This document shows positions 1 through 8,959 of a stretch of 64,000 bases of DNA, piece by piece (the stretch's first letter is position 1; each line of letters opens with the position of its first letter). A program made the position numbers and the translations under genes. The notes under the pieces are model-generated. The model had not been told where the DNA came from, ran no database searches, and saw only the letters and a list, made by a program, of their open reading frames with translations. Origin of the DNA: an uncultured Pseudohongiella sp. (lineage in GTDB: Bacteria; Pseudomonadota; Gammaproteobacteria; Pseudomonadales; Pseudohongiellaceae); the NCBI GenBank assembly GCA_951812965.1, contig OX638341.1, positions 2,958,438 to 3,022,437 on the forward strand, in the 5' to 3' direction.

Positions 1-710
1 CGGCGGATGCCGGCAGTGTCGATCAGGGTGTAGCGGCGGCCTTCGCGTTCAAAGGGAATCTCGATGCTATCCCTGGTTGTGCCGGGTTCATCGAAAACCA
101 GCACGCGGTCCTCGCCGAGCAACCGGTTCACCAGGGTCGATTTGCCGACATTGGGCCTGCCGGCGAAAGTAATCCTGATGCTATTCTCGTCCTGCTCCGG
201 TTCGGCCGGCGTTTCGCCCGTTTCGAGCCGGTCCAGCGCCAGACGGGCGAGTTGTTTCACACCGGCGCCCTGGGCCGCCGCAATAGCCAGAATCTCCGGC
301 GCGCCCAGTTCATGGAATTCCGCTCTGGCCTGGTCCGGATCGAGCCCGTCGGTCTTGTTCACCACGAGAAATCCGGGCTTGCCCTGCTCGCGCAGGAATT
401 GATGAATCCTGCTGTCCTCGGGCGTCAGACCGTCTCTGGCGTCGACCAGGAAAAAAATGCAATCCGCTTCGCCAATGGCCTGCATGGCCTGGGCCACCAC
501 TTCCCGCTCGAGTCCGTCGGGGCTCGGCGTGATGCCGCCCATGTCGATGACGAGGAATTTCCTGCCGTCGATCTCGCCTTCGCCGTATTGCCGGTCCCGG
601 GTCAGGCCGGGCAGATTAACCGTCAAGGCATCGCGGCTGGCGGTAAGGCGATTGAACAGGGTGGATTTTCCCACGTTGGGCCGGCCAACTATGGCGAGGA
701 CGGGTTTCAT
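1..710 (-). CDS. der: ribosome-assembly GTPase Der (EngA), 3' end outside window
   Basis: This is the N-terminal part of the double-domain GTPase that acts in late 50S subunit assembly. About 236 codons are present; the stop codon lies left of the window. The first G domain has GRPNVGKS (residues 9-16), an IDMGG switch (D56) and NKTD (118-121). A second GRPNVGKS (184-191) starts domain two, followed by a DTAG switch near the cut. Two tandem G domains are diagnostic of Der. The ATG at 708-710 is the family's usual start, with the P-loop following at once. It is the last gene seen of the long minus-strand run and follows bamB, as in many gammaproteobacteria. Confidence 0.96.
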   Translation of the reverse strand, partial: MKPVLAIVGRPNVGKSTLFNRLTASRDALTVNLPGLTRDRQYGEGEIDGRKFLVIDMGGITPSPDGLEREVVAQAMQAIGEADCIFFLVDARDGLTPEDSRIHQFLREQGKPGFLVVNKTDGLDPDQARAEFHELGAPEILAIAAAQGAGVKQLARLALDRLETGETPAEPEQDENSIRITFAGRPNVGKSTLVNRLLGEDRVLVFDEPGTTRDSIEIPFEREGRRYTLIDTAGIR

Positions 711-857
711 TTGGCAGTACAATTAATGGGCACCGGTCGCTTTCCGTCGGTAACTGAACACTTTCCCGGCTTGCGCCGGGCCCCTTTCAGTCACCGCCGC
801 GCTCCCTCTGTGGCAAGTCCAAGTACTTTTGGTGGCAAATGAGAGAGTTGGGAGGGA
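711..857. other. der-bamB intergenic spacer
   Basis: This 147-bp spacer between bamB (upstream on the minus strand) and der holds no open frame that looks coding. A short GC-rich inverted repeat (CCCGGC and GCCGGG, about 765-780) could fold in the bamB-der transcript. No T-run follows it, so I do not call a terminator. Confidence 0.4.
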
Positions 858-2036
858 TTACTGAATGGCCAGGGCCATTAGCGCACCGCTGTTACCGAAT
901 ACGTACAAACGACCGCCGTCCGCCAGGATATTGGCTCGCACGCCATCGTTATCCACCCTCGAGCGGCCGACGATGCGGCCGTCGATCTGGGAAATGACAT
1001 GCAAATAGCCTTCGAAGTCGGCTACGGCGATATAGTTGCCTACAGTCCTGGGTCCGGTGAGGGCGCGGTTTTCGAGATCTTCGTTGGTCCAGACGATATC
1101 GTTGCTGTTATCGCGCACCGCGACCACATGGCTGTCGTCGGAGCTGAAATAGATGTTGCCGAATCCCCGGTCTAGGGCCTGGTAGCTGGAAGCCTCCATG
1201 CCCCAGACGATCCGGCCGGTGGCGGTATCGAAGGCCATCACATTGCCCTGGTAACTCGAGGCCAGGACCCGGTTGCCGTCGAGTTGCAGGTCGCCGTCGG
1301 CATCGATCACGCGTTCGATGTCATAACGCCCTTCGGGAATCGCGATACGTTCCTCCCAGCGCCAGATACCGTCATCGGCCGCGACCGAAACCAGGGTGCC
1401 GTTGCTGAAACCGGCGATAACGAAACCCTGTGGCGTGATGACGGGCCGATTGGTGCCGCGCAAGGTCAACGCCGGTAAACTCGTTTCATAAATCCAGCGC
1501 CGCGAACCGTCGGCAGCGTCAAGAGCGATCAATTTGCCATCGACGGTCTGTGCGACTACCACGTCGCCATCGGTCTGGGGCGGTGAAAGCACTTCACTGG
1601 TCACTTCACCGCGCCAGAGTTCCTCGCCGGTGAACTGATTGAAAGCGATCACTTCCGCATCGGCGGTGCCCACCAGTACGAGGCCGCGTCCGGCGCCGAC
1701 ACCCCCGGTAACGACTTCATCGTCAAGCCGGGTGCGCCAGAGCGCATCGCCGGATTCAAGCTCGAATCCGTAGATATTGCCGTCCTGGCTGGCAGCGAAT
1801 ATGCGTTCGCCGTCAATGGCCGGAGTCAATTCGAAATAATCGCCCCCCTGACCGTTGCCGATATTGGCGCTCCAGATGCGGCGCAATTCGACTTCTTCGT
1901 CGATGGCCTGCAATTCCGCCGGCGGATCCACTTCGTCATCGTTGAACCAGGTGGACGGATTCAGATTGATGATCGAGCAGCCGGCGAACAACGGCAAGGC
2001 AAGCAAGGTGAGCGTCTTTTTCATGGCAATTCTCAT
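858..2036 (-). CDS. bamB: outer membrane assembly lipoprotein BamB
   Basis: BamB is the beta-propeller lipoprotein of the BAM complex, which folds outer-membrane proteins. The N-terminus is a lipoprotein signal peptide ending in the lipobox LFAGC (Cys20). The body is a chain of PQQ-like propeller repeats with recurring A-x-D-G/W-x-x-E patterns. At 392 aa it matches the family. A second ATG four codons in (2024) gives an equally good signal peptide (MKKTLTLL), so the exact start is open. It lies 10 bp downstream of the yfgM stop and upstream of der, the standard yfgM-bamB-der arrangement. Confidence 0.95.
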   Translation of the reverse strand: MRIAMKKTLTLLALPLFAGCSIINLNPSTWFNDDEVDPPAELQAIDEEVELRRIWSANIGNGQGGDYFELTPAIDGERIFAASQDGNIYGFELESGDALWRTRLDDEVVTGGVGAGRGLVLVGTADAEVIAFNQFTGEELWRGEVTSEVLSPPQTDGDVVVAQTVDGKLIALDAADGSRRWIYETSLPALTLRGTNRPVITPQGFVIAGFSNGTLVSVAADDGIWRWEERIAIPEGRYDIERVIDADGDLQLDGNRVLASSYQGNVMAFDTATGRIVWGMEASSYQALDRGFGNIYFSSDDSHVVAVRDNSNDIVWTNEDLENRALTGPRTVGNYIAVADFEGYLHVISQIDGRIVGRSRVDNDGVRANILADGGRLYVFGNSGALMALAIQ

Positions 2037-2046
2037 TCCGGCGATC

Positions 2047-2709
2047 TCATATCACGCCGCCGAGGTTTTCGAGTTTCATGCGCAATCCGTCACTGATCGA
2101 ACCCGCGTCCTGCGCCGCGAGCCAGGAATCCCGCGCATCTTCCGGCCGGCCGAGGGCAAGATAGATGTCTCCGCGCAATTCGTGAAACCCGGGCTCGAAA
2201 TTGCGCGGGTCCACGCTGTTCACCAGCAACAAGGCGCGGTCGGGGTCGCCCCGGGCCAGGATTACGCGTCCAAGCCGTAAGGTCGCTATCAGTACAAGGC
2301 CTTCGTCCGCGCGCCTGATGATGCTGGTCGAGGCATTGTCGACCACCCATTGCAACACTTCCTCGGCAGCCGCCAGATCGCCTTGCTGAACCGATTGCCG
2401 GGCGCTGAACAATGCTCCGTAACGCGCATAGACGGTATTCGGGTATTCATCCATTAACCGGCCGGCGAGATCGATGATGGCCGCGGCATCGGGTTCCAGA
2501 GTAACGTCGACAGGCTGGACAACGGCCAGGATTTCCTCGTACAGGTCGGACGCGGCTTCGCGGCCGGAAGTGCTGGATAGCTGCCAGAAGCTCCAGCCGC
2601 CGTAGCCTGTCGCGGCGACGACCACGATCAAAAGCAGGAACTTGCCGTTTTCGTCCCACCACCGCCGCAGCGCTTCTATATTCTCTTCTTCAGCGGCACT
2701 GAAAGCCAC
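2047..2709 (-). CDS. yfgM: YfgM-like TPR membrane protein (SecYEG ancillary)
   Basis: The protein (220 aa) has a short cytosolic N-terminus (AAEEENIEALRRWWDENGK), one membrane helix at about residues 24-45, and a periplasmic TPR-like helical region. This is the architecture of YfgM, which in E. coli associates with the Sec translocon and the chaperone PpiD. The EExNIExLRxWWxxxGK opening is typical of the family. It sits between hisS and bamB, the usual place. No odd features. Confidence 0.9.
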   Translation of the reverse strand: MAFSAAEEENIEALRRWWDENGKFLLLIVVVAATGYGGWSFWQLSSTSGREAASDLYEEILAVVQPVDVTLEPDAAAIIDLAGRLMDEYPNTVYARYGALFSARQSVQQGDLAAAEEVLQWVVDNASTSIIRRADEGLVLIATLRLGRVILARGDPDRALLLVNSVDPRNFEPGFHELRGDIYLALGRPEDARDSWLAAQDAGSISDGLRMKLENLGGVI

Positions 2710-2755
2710 GTTCTGCTCCTGTAGATCAAGCCCAACTGCGTATTATAGAACTAGT

Positions 2756-4045
2756 TCACGAATTTGGCGTCAGCAGTCTGCCGACTTCCGGGCCACAACG
2801 ATCCAGAGGCACGACCAGGGGTTCGAAGCTGTTGTCCAGTGAACGCAATTTTACCTGTTGCGGAGCAGCTCCGTCCGACTGTTCCATGACGGCGACCAGA
2901 CGGGCTTCGAGTTCGTAGGCCCGTTTGACCTGCTGGGAATATTTGCCTCCGCCGCATTGGCAAACTACTCGCAGGCCGGGATATCGCTCACGCAGGCCTC
3001 GGGCAAGAGTCTGGCTTGCGGCGACGATGTTTTCGCCTATGACGACTATGCAGACATCGGCGCGGAATTGCACGGCGGCGGGGATCTTGTCCAGGGTTTC
3101 CAATAGCAGAGCCAGGCGTTCGACGCCGATGGCAAAGCCTGCCGCCGGAGTCGGTCTGCCGCCGAGTTGGGCCACCAGTCCATCGTACCGGCCGCCGCCG
3201 CAGACCGCGCCCTGGGCGCCGAGCGCGTCCGTCGTCCATTCGTAAACGCAATAATTGTAATAATCCAGGCCGCGGACGAGCGAGGGAGTTTCGATGAAGC
3301 GGATCCTCGCCGCCGCCAGCAATTTCTTGAGCGCCTCATAGTGGACGACGCTTTCCGGGCTCAGATAGTCGGTCATGGCAGGCGCCTCCCGGACGACCGC
3401 CAGATTGCCCGGATGCTTGCTGTCGAGCACACGCAAGGGATTTGTTTCGATTCTGCTCCGTGCCGAGGGGTCGAGTTCCTCGGCCCGGCTTGCCAGGTAT
3501 TCGGCAAGAATCGACCCGTAACGCCTGCGATCCTCGGCGCTGCCTATATTGTTCAGCTCCAGGGTAAGGTTGTCCGCCAACCCCAACCGCTTCCATAAAG
3601 CGTGCGAAAGTTCGATGATCTCGGCATCGATATCCGGGCCCGCCATGCCGAAGGCTTCAAGTCCGAATTGATGAAACTGGCGGTAGCGGCCTTTCTGGGG
3701 CCGCTCGCGCCGGAACATCGGGCCCTGATACCACAGCCGCTGCTGGCGGTTGTACAAAAGTCCATGCTGTTCCGCTGCGCGCACGCAACCGGCCGTGCCT
3801 TCGGGTCGCAGACTGATATGGTCGCCGCCGCCGTCCTTGAAACTGTACATCTCCTTTTCGACGATGTCGGTCACTTCGCCGATGGAACGTTTGAACAACT
3901 GGGTCTGTTCCAGCAAGGGAAACCTGATTTCACGGTAGCCACAGGCGCCGGTTATCTCGCGAAAGCTGTCTTCGAGGTATTGCCAGACGGCGGATTGCTC
4001 GGGGAGAATGTCATTCATTCCCCGGATTGCCTGAAGTCTCTTCAT
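2756..4045 (-). CDS. hisS: histidyl-tRNA synthetase
   Basis: HisS is a class II synthetase charging tRNA-His. The 429-aa protein opens with the family signature (IRGMNDILP), has motif 2 (RPEGTAGCVRA, near residue 80), the histidine-specific LVRGLDYYNYCVYEW segment near residue 258 and GGGRYDGLV near 283, and ends in an anticodon-binding domain. It lies 18 bp after ispG in the minus-strand run. Length and motifs are complete. Confidence 0.97.
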   Translation of the reverse strand: MKRLQAIRGMNDILPEQSAVWQYLEDSFREITGACGYREIRFPLLEQTQLFKRSIGEVTDIVEKEMYSFKDGGGDHISLRPEGTAGCVRAAEQHGLLYNRQQRLWYQGPMFRRERPQKGRYRQFHQFGLEAFGMAGPDIDAEIIELSHALWKRLGLADNLTLELNNIGSAEDRRRYGSILAEYLASRAEELDPSARSRIETNPLRVLDSKHPGNLAVVREAPAMTDYLSPESVVHYEALKKLLAAARIRFIETPSLVRGLDYYNYCVYEWTTDALGAQGAVCGGGRYDGLVAQLGGRPTPAAGFAIGVERLALLLETLDKIPAAVQFRADVCIVVIGENIVAASQTLARGLRERYPGLRVVCQCGGGKYSQQVKRAYELEARLVAVMEQSDGAAPQQVKLRSLDNSFEPLVVPLDRCGPEVGRLLTPNS

Positions 4046-4063
4046 CAGTTACGGGCGAGGTTT

Positions 4064-5176
4064 TCAGGAACTGGCAATAATTTTTTCGGCGGCGGCCTGT
4101 TTTTCCGCAACCCGGCGCCGGACCATGGCTTCCAGTTCGTCGAGCAATTCCTCGTTGCTTACCTTGTGATGAGGGGCGCCGTCCAGATAGGCCATATTGG
4201 CCGGGCTGGCGCCGGTAAGCCCGACCTCCGCCTCCCTGGCCTCACCGGGTCCGTTGACAATGCAGCCGATGACGGCGACATCGACCGGCGTTACGATATC
4301 CTCCAGCCGCGCTTCGAGTTGAGTGACGATGCCGATGACGTCGAAATTCTGTCTTGAGCAGCTCGGACAGGCGACGAGATTGACGCCCTTGTGGCGCAAA
4401 CCGAGGCTCTTGAGAATGTCGAAACCGACCTTGATTTCTTCCACTGGATCCGCCGCCAGCGATACGCGGATGGTGTCGCCGATGCCTTCGAGCAGCAAGG
4501 CGCCCATACCGATAGCGGATTTGACCGTGCCGCCGCGCAATCCGCCGGCTTCGGTAATGCCGAGATGGAACGGGTTGTCGATCTGGTTCGCCAATCCGCG
4601 ATAGGCGGCCAGGGTCATGAAAACGTCCGAGGCCTTGAGACTGATCTTGAAATCCCGGAATTCGAGCTTGTCGAGGATCTCGATCTGCTGCAAGGCGGAC
4701 TCGATCATCGCTTCCGAACTCGGCTCCTTGTATTTTCGCAGCAAGGCCTTGCTCAGCGAACCGGCATTGACTCCGATGCGCATGGGAATGCCCTTGTCCC
4801 GTGAACTGCTGACCACGGCCCGCACTCTTTCTTCCTTGCCGATATTTCCCGGGTTTATGCGCAGGCAATCGACGCCGTACTCGAGCACTTTCAGCGCGAT
4901 GCGATAATCGAAATGAATATCAGCGACAAGCGGCAATGAAACCCTGGCGCGAATTTCGCGAAACGCTTCGGCGGCATCCATCGTGGGCACCGACACTCGA
5001 ACGATGTCCGCGCCCACCGCTTCCAGCCGTTCTATCTGTGCGACGGTGTCCACAATGTCGCAGGTTTCCGTGTTGGTCATGCTCTGCACGGTGATCGGCG
5101 CTCCGCCTCCGACCGGCACCTTGCCGACCATGATCCGGCGCGTCTTGCGGCGTTGTATCGCTTGTTGCGCTTTCAT
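4064..5176 (-). CDS. ispG: 4-hydroxy-3-methylbut-2-enyl-diphosphate synthase IspG
   Basis: IspG is the [4Fe-4S] enzyme that makes HMBPP in the MEP isoprenoid pathway. Taking the ATG at 5174-5176 gives 370 aa. Cys270, Cys273 and Cys305 then fall at the positions of the E. coli cluster ligands, and Glu312 sits in NGPGE. The frame stays open 31 codons further upstream, but that stretch lies inside rodZ and has no homology to the family, so I reject it. The start is 4 bp after the rodZ stop, suggesting translational coupling. The other Fe-S enzyme of the pathway, ispH, is at 40828-41781. Confidence 0.97.
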   Translation of the reverse strand: MKAQQAIQRRKTRRIMVGKVPVGGGAPITVQSMTNTETCDIVDTVAQIERLEAVGADIVRVSVPTMDAAEAFREIRARVSLPLVADIHFDYRIALKVLEYGVDCLRINPGNIGKEERVRAVVSSSRDKGIPMRIGVNAGSLSKALLRKYKEPSSEAMIESALQQIEILDKLEFRDFKISLKASDVFMTLAAYRGLANQIDNPFHLGITEAGGLRGGTVKSAIGMGALLLEGIGDTIRVSLAADPVEEIKVGFDILKSLGLRHKGVNLVACPSCSRQNFDVIGIVTQLEARLEDIVTPVDVAVIGCIVNGPGEAREAEVGLTGASPANMAYLDGAPHHKVSNEELLDELEAMVRRRVAEKQAAAEKIIASS

Positions 5177-5180
5177 GGTT

Positions 5181-5726
5181 TCAATTTTCCTTTCTTGTTG
5201 TAGCCGTAAGAACCGGCAGGAATCCGGCCGTGAAAGCCTGGATCGCCCACCATCCGACGGCGGCAGCACCGCCGGCCAGAGCGATCAGAATCAGCACGTA
5301 CCAGAGGCGGCCGACTCGCTCCGGCGCGGTATGTTCGTGAATGATGTCGTAAACGGCAGGCGCGCCGGAATGCCGATAGGCAGACAGCACCTGATCCTCG
5401 TCCAGACCGAGCAAAAGCGCATAACTTTTCATATAACCTATTACATACACTTCGGCGGGCAATTTTTCGTAGTCGCCCGATTCCAGGGCGCGCACGTAAT
5501 GCTCGGTCAGGAACAGCCTTTCGGATACTTCAAAAACGCTCAAATCCTGCCGTTCCCGCGCCGCGCGCAACATGGCGCCGGCGCTGACCGGGGGCATCCC
5601 GACCACGGCGGGACCGATCGGGTCCGGATCCTGCCCGGTTTCCCAGGCCGGAGGCTCCTGCTCCGGATCCTGCCCCAGGTCGCCTGAATGTTCGAGCGGA
5701 ATTTCGTCCTCGTCTTCAATACCCAT
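5181..5726 (-). CDS. rodZ: RodZ-like HTH membrane protein, short form
   Basis: RodZ links MreB to the elongation machinery. This protein has an acidic, proline-rich N-terminal extension (1-45), a Cro/C1-type HTH (about 47-118, with [20 protein letters not shown]) and one membrane helix (about 141-160). It then ends about 20 residues later at 181 aa. Characterised RodZ proteins are around 330 aa and carry a periplasmic DUF4115 beta-domain, which is absent here. No frameshifted remainder is visible, since ispG starts 4 bp after the stop. A later start near residue 44 is possible. It overlaps the end of pilF by 11 bp, as in the usual pilF-rodZ-ispG order. Confidence 0.85.
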   Translation of the reverse strand: MGIEDEDEIPLEHSGDLGQDPEQEPPAWETGQDPDPIGPAVVGMPPVSAGAMLRAARERQDLSVFEVSERLFLTEHYVRALESGDYEKLPAEVYVIGYMKSYALLLGLDEDQVLSAYRHSGAPAVYDIIHEHTAPERVGRLWYVLILIALAGGAAAVGWWAIQAFTAGFLPVLTATTRKEN

Positions 5727-6522
5727 CCATCAATTCCACGTACCTGCGGTATTCCGCTGTTTCCGGGTACAGTTTACCTAGAATCGCCCCGAATTCCTCT
5801 ACTTCATCTCGATTTCCGGATTGCCGGGCAAACTCGGCGCCGACGAGCAATGCTCTCGGGCTGTGAGGCAGGCCTTGTCTTTCCGCGATTTTCAGATAGT
5901 CACCGAAAAGGCGCCGGGCTTCGGCCTGATTGCCGCGCCGCCTGTGTATGAGGGACGACTCCAGCGCCGCCACAGCCAACTCCCCATTCAGGCTCAGGGC
6001 ACCGGCAAAAGCCTCCAGCGCTTGCGCGGGACGTTGTCGGCGCAGAAGAGCCTTGCCGAGATTCTCAAGCGCATGGGCGCGGCCGGGGTAGCTTTCATCG
6101 GCCGCCGCCATGTGGAACTGCGTCAGCGCTTCCTCGTCGCGTTTGAGCGAATACAACAGCACACCGAAATTATTCCTGAGCGAGGAATTGTACCGCGCCA
6201 GCCGCAGTGCGCGTCGGAAATGTATTTCCGCCAGTTCGAAATCACCGTCGGCGGCAGCGAGCAAAGCGGCGATATGATCGATTTCCGCCTGTCCGGCGTC
6301 GTTGTCGCGGGCATTTTCCAGATGAAGCCGCGCGGCGGGGAGATCGCCGGCTTCGAAATAGCCCATGGCCAGCGCCAGGTAGTCCCTGGCCGCGGTATCC
6401 GACCCCGGGGATTCAAAGCCGCCACCGGGAGAACTTACGCAAGCGGCCAAAATTGCAGCGCAGCAAAGCGGCAGGCAACTTCGGCCTTCCTCGTACCGGA
6501 AGCGCAACGCCGCGGGTATCAT
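5716..6522 (-). CDS. pilF: type IV pilus biogenesis/stability lipoprotein PilF (PilW)
   Basis: This 268-aa protein has a lipoprotein signal ending in LAAC (Cys28), then TPR repeats: repeated LA-x-x-x-F/Y-A and N-F/L-G-x-L motifs between about residues 50 and 240. PilF/PilW pilotins help assemble the PilQ secretin in the outer membrane. The start overlaps the rlmN stop (ATGA). Its position between rlmN and rodZ is the conserved Pseudomonas-type order and is the main support for the name. The pilus genes themselves are not in the window. Confidence 0.88.
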   Translation of the reverse strand: MIPAALRFRYEEGRSCLPLCCAAILAACVSSPGGGFESPGSDTAARDYLALAMGYFEAGDLPAARLHLENARDNDAGQAEIDHIAALLAAADGDFELAEIHFRRALRLARYNSSLRNNFGVLLYSLKRDEEALTQFHMAAADESYPGRAHALENLGKALLRRQRPAQALEAFAGALSLNGELAVAALESSLIHRRRGNQAEARRLFGDYLKIAERQGLPHSPRALLVGAEFARQSGNRDEVEEFGAILGKLYPETAEYRRYVELMDGY

Positions 6523-7700
6523 CGAGCCGTTCCCCGCGGCCGAGCCGTCTGCCTCGAATCGCCTCTTTCGCTATGTATAAGCCCGCTGCTTGATGCGCCG
6601 CTTTCGCCGCGGCGCAGCATTCGCTCCCGCCGCCGGGTCTGATCACGCACGGCGCCCGTCAGTTGGCCACATGCCGCGGCAATCCCGTCGGCGCGGGTAG
6701 TTCGCACGGTTACGACAAGACCCGCGTCCTGAAGGATCTTGCGAAAATTTCCGATCGAACTCGCACTGGGGCGCCGGTAGCTGACTTCGTTGAACTCGTT
6801 GAACGGAATCAAATTGACCTTGCAGGGGAAATCCTCAAGCAACGCAGCGAGTTCCCGGGCATGTTTCCGATGGTCGTTGACACCGCGGATCAGCGTGTAT
6901 TCGATCAGCGGATCGCGACTTTCCCCGAGGTCCGACATGTATTCGCCGGCAGCCTCAAGCAACTCTGCGATGGGGTATTTTTTATTCAGCGGCACAAGTT
7001 CATTGCGCAATTCGTCATTGGGTGCATGTAGCGAAACCGCCAGCGCGACGTCGGTCCGTCCGCGCATGCGTTCGAGACCTGGAAGCACCCCGGCGGTGCT
7101 GATCGTGACCCGTCGCTTGGACAGACCGTAGGCATAATCGCTGAGCATCAGGTCGACGGCATCCATGACATTGTCGAAATTCAGCAATGGCTCGCCCATT
7201 CCCATGAAAACCACATTGGTTACGGGAGGGCCGGCGCCGTCCTCGAAACTGTCGAGTTCACGCCGCGCATGCCAGATCTGGCCGATAATCTCCGCGGTTG
7301 TCAGGTTGCTGTCAAAGCCTTGCTTGCCGGTCGCGCAAAAGCTGCAATCCAGGATGCAGCCTGCCTGGGAGGAAACGCACAGGGTGCCGCGGCCGCCTTC
7401 GGGAATATAAACCGCTTCGACGGCGCTGCCGCTGGCCGTGCGGATGATCCATTTCACACAGCCGTCGTCCGCGTCGTGCCGGCTGACAATTTCCGGCGGC
7501 GCAAGCGCAGTCTCCCGCGCCAGCCGCTCGCGAAAGGATTTGCCGATATCGGTCATCGCGTCGAAATCGAGCACACCACGGCGGTGCACCCAGCGCATGA
7601 GTTGACGCGCCCGATACGGTTTCTCTCCCATGCTTTCCAGCAGGGCGGTCAATTTGACCGGATCGAGTCCGATAAGATTCGGTTTCGCGGCTGTCGACAC
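6519..7700 (-). CDS. rlmN: dual-specificity 23S rRNA/tRNA adenine-C2 methyltransferase RlmN
   Basis: RlmN is a radical-SAM enzyme that methylates A2503 of 23S rRNA and A37 of some tRNAs. The radical-SAM motif CxxxCxxC is at C115, C119 and C122 (GCILDCSFCATG). The second catalytic cysteine near the C-terminus is C344 (GIAAACGQL). At 393 aa it has a basic tail of about 45 residues after the usual end. The start codon appears to be GTG (7698-7700), with GAGGTG upstream. It overlaps pilF by 4 bp. Confidence 0.96.
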   Translation of the reverse strand: MSTAAKPNLIGLDPVKLTALLESMGEKPYRARQLMRWVHRRGVLDFDAMTDIGKSFRERLARETALAPPEIVSRHDADDGCVKWIIRTASGSAVEAVYIPEGGRGTLCVSSQAGCILDCSFCATGKQGFDSNLTTAEIIGQIWHARRELDSFEDGAGPPVTNVVFMGMGEPLLNFDNVMDAVDLMLSDYAYGLSKRRVTISTAGVLPGLERMRGRTDVALAVSLHAPNDELRNELVPLNKKYPIAELLEAAGEYMSDLGESRDPLIEYTLIRGVNDHRKHARELAALLEDFPCKVNLIPFNEFNEVSYRRPSASSIGNFRKILQDAGLVVTVRTTRADGIAAACGQLTGAVRDQTRRRERMLRRGESGASSSGLIHSERGDSRQTARPRGTAR

Positions 7701-7730
7701 GGACGAATCACCTCGCGATTTGCGCGCGGC

Positions 7731-8153
7731 TCAGGAAGCGATCTCCAGGGCCGCGAAAAAGTAAGCGACTTCACGTTCCGCCGAGGCCGGCGAATCGGAG
7801 CCATGTACCGCGTTCGCATCTATGGACCTGGCAAAATCGGCGCGTATCGTACCCGGCTCGGCTTCCGCCGGATTGGTCGGTCCCATCAACCTGCGGTTCA
7901 GTGCGATGGCGTCCTCGCCTTCGAGCACCTGCACCATGACCCGGCCCGAAGTCATGAAACGGATCAGATCGTCAAAGAACGGCTTTCCCTTGTGTTCGGC
8001 GTAAAATCCGCCGGCGGTACGCTCGTCCAGCCGCAGCATTTTCGCCGCCACGACACGCAGTCCGGCCTGTTCGAACCGGCTGTAGATTTCACCGATCGCA
8101 TTCTTGCCAACGGCGTCTGGCTTAATGATAGACAAAGTGCGCTGAATCGCCAT
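7731..8153 (-). CDS. ndk: nucleoside diphosphate kinase
   Basis: Ndk transfers the gamma-phosphate between nucleoside triphosphates and diphosphates. The 140-aa protein has the phospho-accepting His117 in NAVHGSDS and the usual opening [11 protein letters not shown]. The ATG at 8151-8153 is chosen because a clear Shine-Dalgarno GAGGAG (8159-8164) lies 5 nt upstream. A TATAAT hexamer at 8185-8190 (minus strand) may be the -10 box of its own promoter, but no convincing -35 is visible. It sits between iscX and rlmN, as in other gammaproteobacteria. Confidence 0.97.
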   Translation of the reverse strand: MAIQRTLSIIKPDAVGKNAIGEIYSRFEQAGLRVVAAKMLRLDERTAGGFYAEHKGKPFFDDLIRFMTSGRVMVQVLEGEDAIALNRRLMGPTNPAEAEPGTIRADFARSIDANAVHGSDSPASAEREVAYFFAALEIAS

Positions 8154-8232
8154 CACAACTCCTCAAAAATTTTCGGGCGCGCGCATTATACGGGCAATCG
8201 ATTGTGGACGCTCCGCGCGGTCGCAGTGTCGA

Positions 8233-8430
8233 TCAGTCGGCGGCTTCCTCGATCCAGGCCATCTGAATCGCTTCGAGAATTTTTTCGCCGCTGCGGGCGG
8301 GGTCGTCGTCGAATTCCTCGAATTCGCAGATCCAGCGATGCAAATCGACAAAATTCACATATTGCGGATCGATATCGGGATACCTGTCAGCCAACTCGAT
8401 GGCGATATCGTGTACGTCGGTCCACTTCAT
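8233..8430 (-). CDS. iscX: Fe-S cluster assembly protein IscX
   Basis: IscX is a small acidic protein (65 aa) that binds IscS and modulates cluster assembly as an iron-dependent regulator. The sequence has the family pattern W-x-D-x-x-x-I-A-x-x-L, DPxYVxFxDLHxWI and the acidic EFEEFDDDP patch. It is the last isc gene but is separated from fdx by 172 bp of hairpin-forming DNA, unlike the tight spacing elsewhere in the operon. Confidence 0.94.
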   Translation of the reverse strand: MKWTDVHDIAIELADRYPDIDPQYVNFVDLHRWICEFEEFDDDPARSGEKILEAIQMAWIEEAAD

Positions 8431-8602
8431 TACTTACTCTCCCAAACTTTCATCATCGGTGCTTATGCTCAATCAGGCAATCACGCGGCACAAGGATGTG
8501 CCGCCGGATTCGGCGGCGCCAGCCGGTGAAGCCGGGAGCGAAACAAAACCACGCTTTTGTTTCGCGTCCAAGGGAAATTTCAGGAAGAAATTTCCCGAAA
8601 AA
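8431..8602 (-). promoter_or_regulatory. tandem hairpins between fdx and iscX
   Basis: Two perfect inverted repeats follow the fdx stop codon. The first pairs GGGAAATTTC (8572-8581) with 8587-8596 (10 bp, 5-nt loop). The second pairs GCGAAACAAAA (8538-8548) with 8555-8565 (11 bp, 6-nt loop). A third, GC-rich one (GCCGCC/GGCGGC) lies near 8500-8515. None is followed by a clean U-run, so intrinsic termination is uncertain. They could set fdx and iscX expression by mRNA processing or partial termination. Confidence 0.6.
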
Positions 8603-8941
8603 CTAATGATTTTCGGAAACCATGTTTATTGTGTATTTGGGGATTTCCACTACAAGGTCTTCATCGGCGACGATGGCCTGGCAACTCAGGCGCGATTCGG
8701 GCTCAAGCCCCCATGCCTTGTCCAGGTAGTCCTCTTCGTTTTCTTCGGGCTCTTCCAGAGAATAATAGCCTTCACGCAGAACAACATGACAAGTGGTGCA
8801 GGCACAGGATTTTTCGCAGGCATGCTCGATATGGATTTTCTGACCGAGCGCCGCGTCGAGAACGCTGATACCAGGCTCCGATTCAAACTCCGCCCCGTCC
8901 GGGCAGATCGATTCATGTGGCAAAATCGTGATTTTAGGCAT
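8603..8941 (-). CDS. fdx: ISC [2Fe-2S] ferredoxin
   Basis: This adrenodoxin-type ferredoxin supplies electrons for cluster assembly on IscU. The ligands are C42, C48, C51 and C87, the same positions as E. coli Fdx, with an extra C46 in the loop (CEKSCACTTC). It has the acidic helix SLEEPEENEEDYLDKAWGLE, used for partner docking. At 112 aa it is complete. It lies 18 bp downstream of hscA in the isc operon. Confidence 0.96.
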   Translation of the reverse strand: MPKITILPHESICPDGAEFESEPGISVLDAALGQKIHIEHACEKSCACTTCHVVLREGYYSLEEPEENEEDYLDKAWGLEPESRLSCQAIVADEDLVVEIPKYTINMVSENH

Positions 8942-8959
8942 CTTGCTTCCCCAGGCCGG

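Noticed and set aside
7269-8606. A 445-codon plus-strand frame spanning rlmN, ndk and iscX
   Set aside because: It crosses three recognisable minus-strand genes and their spacers and shows no domain.
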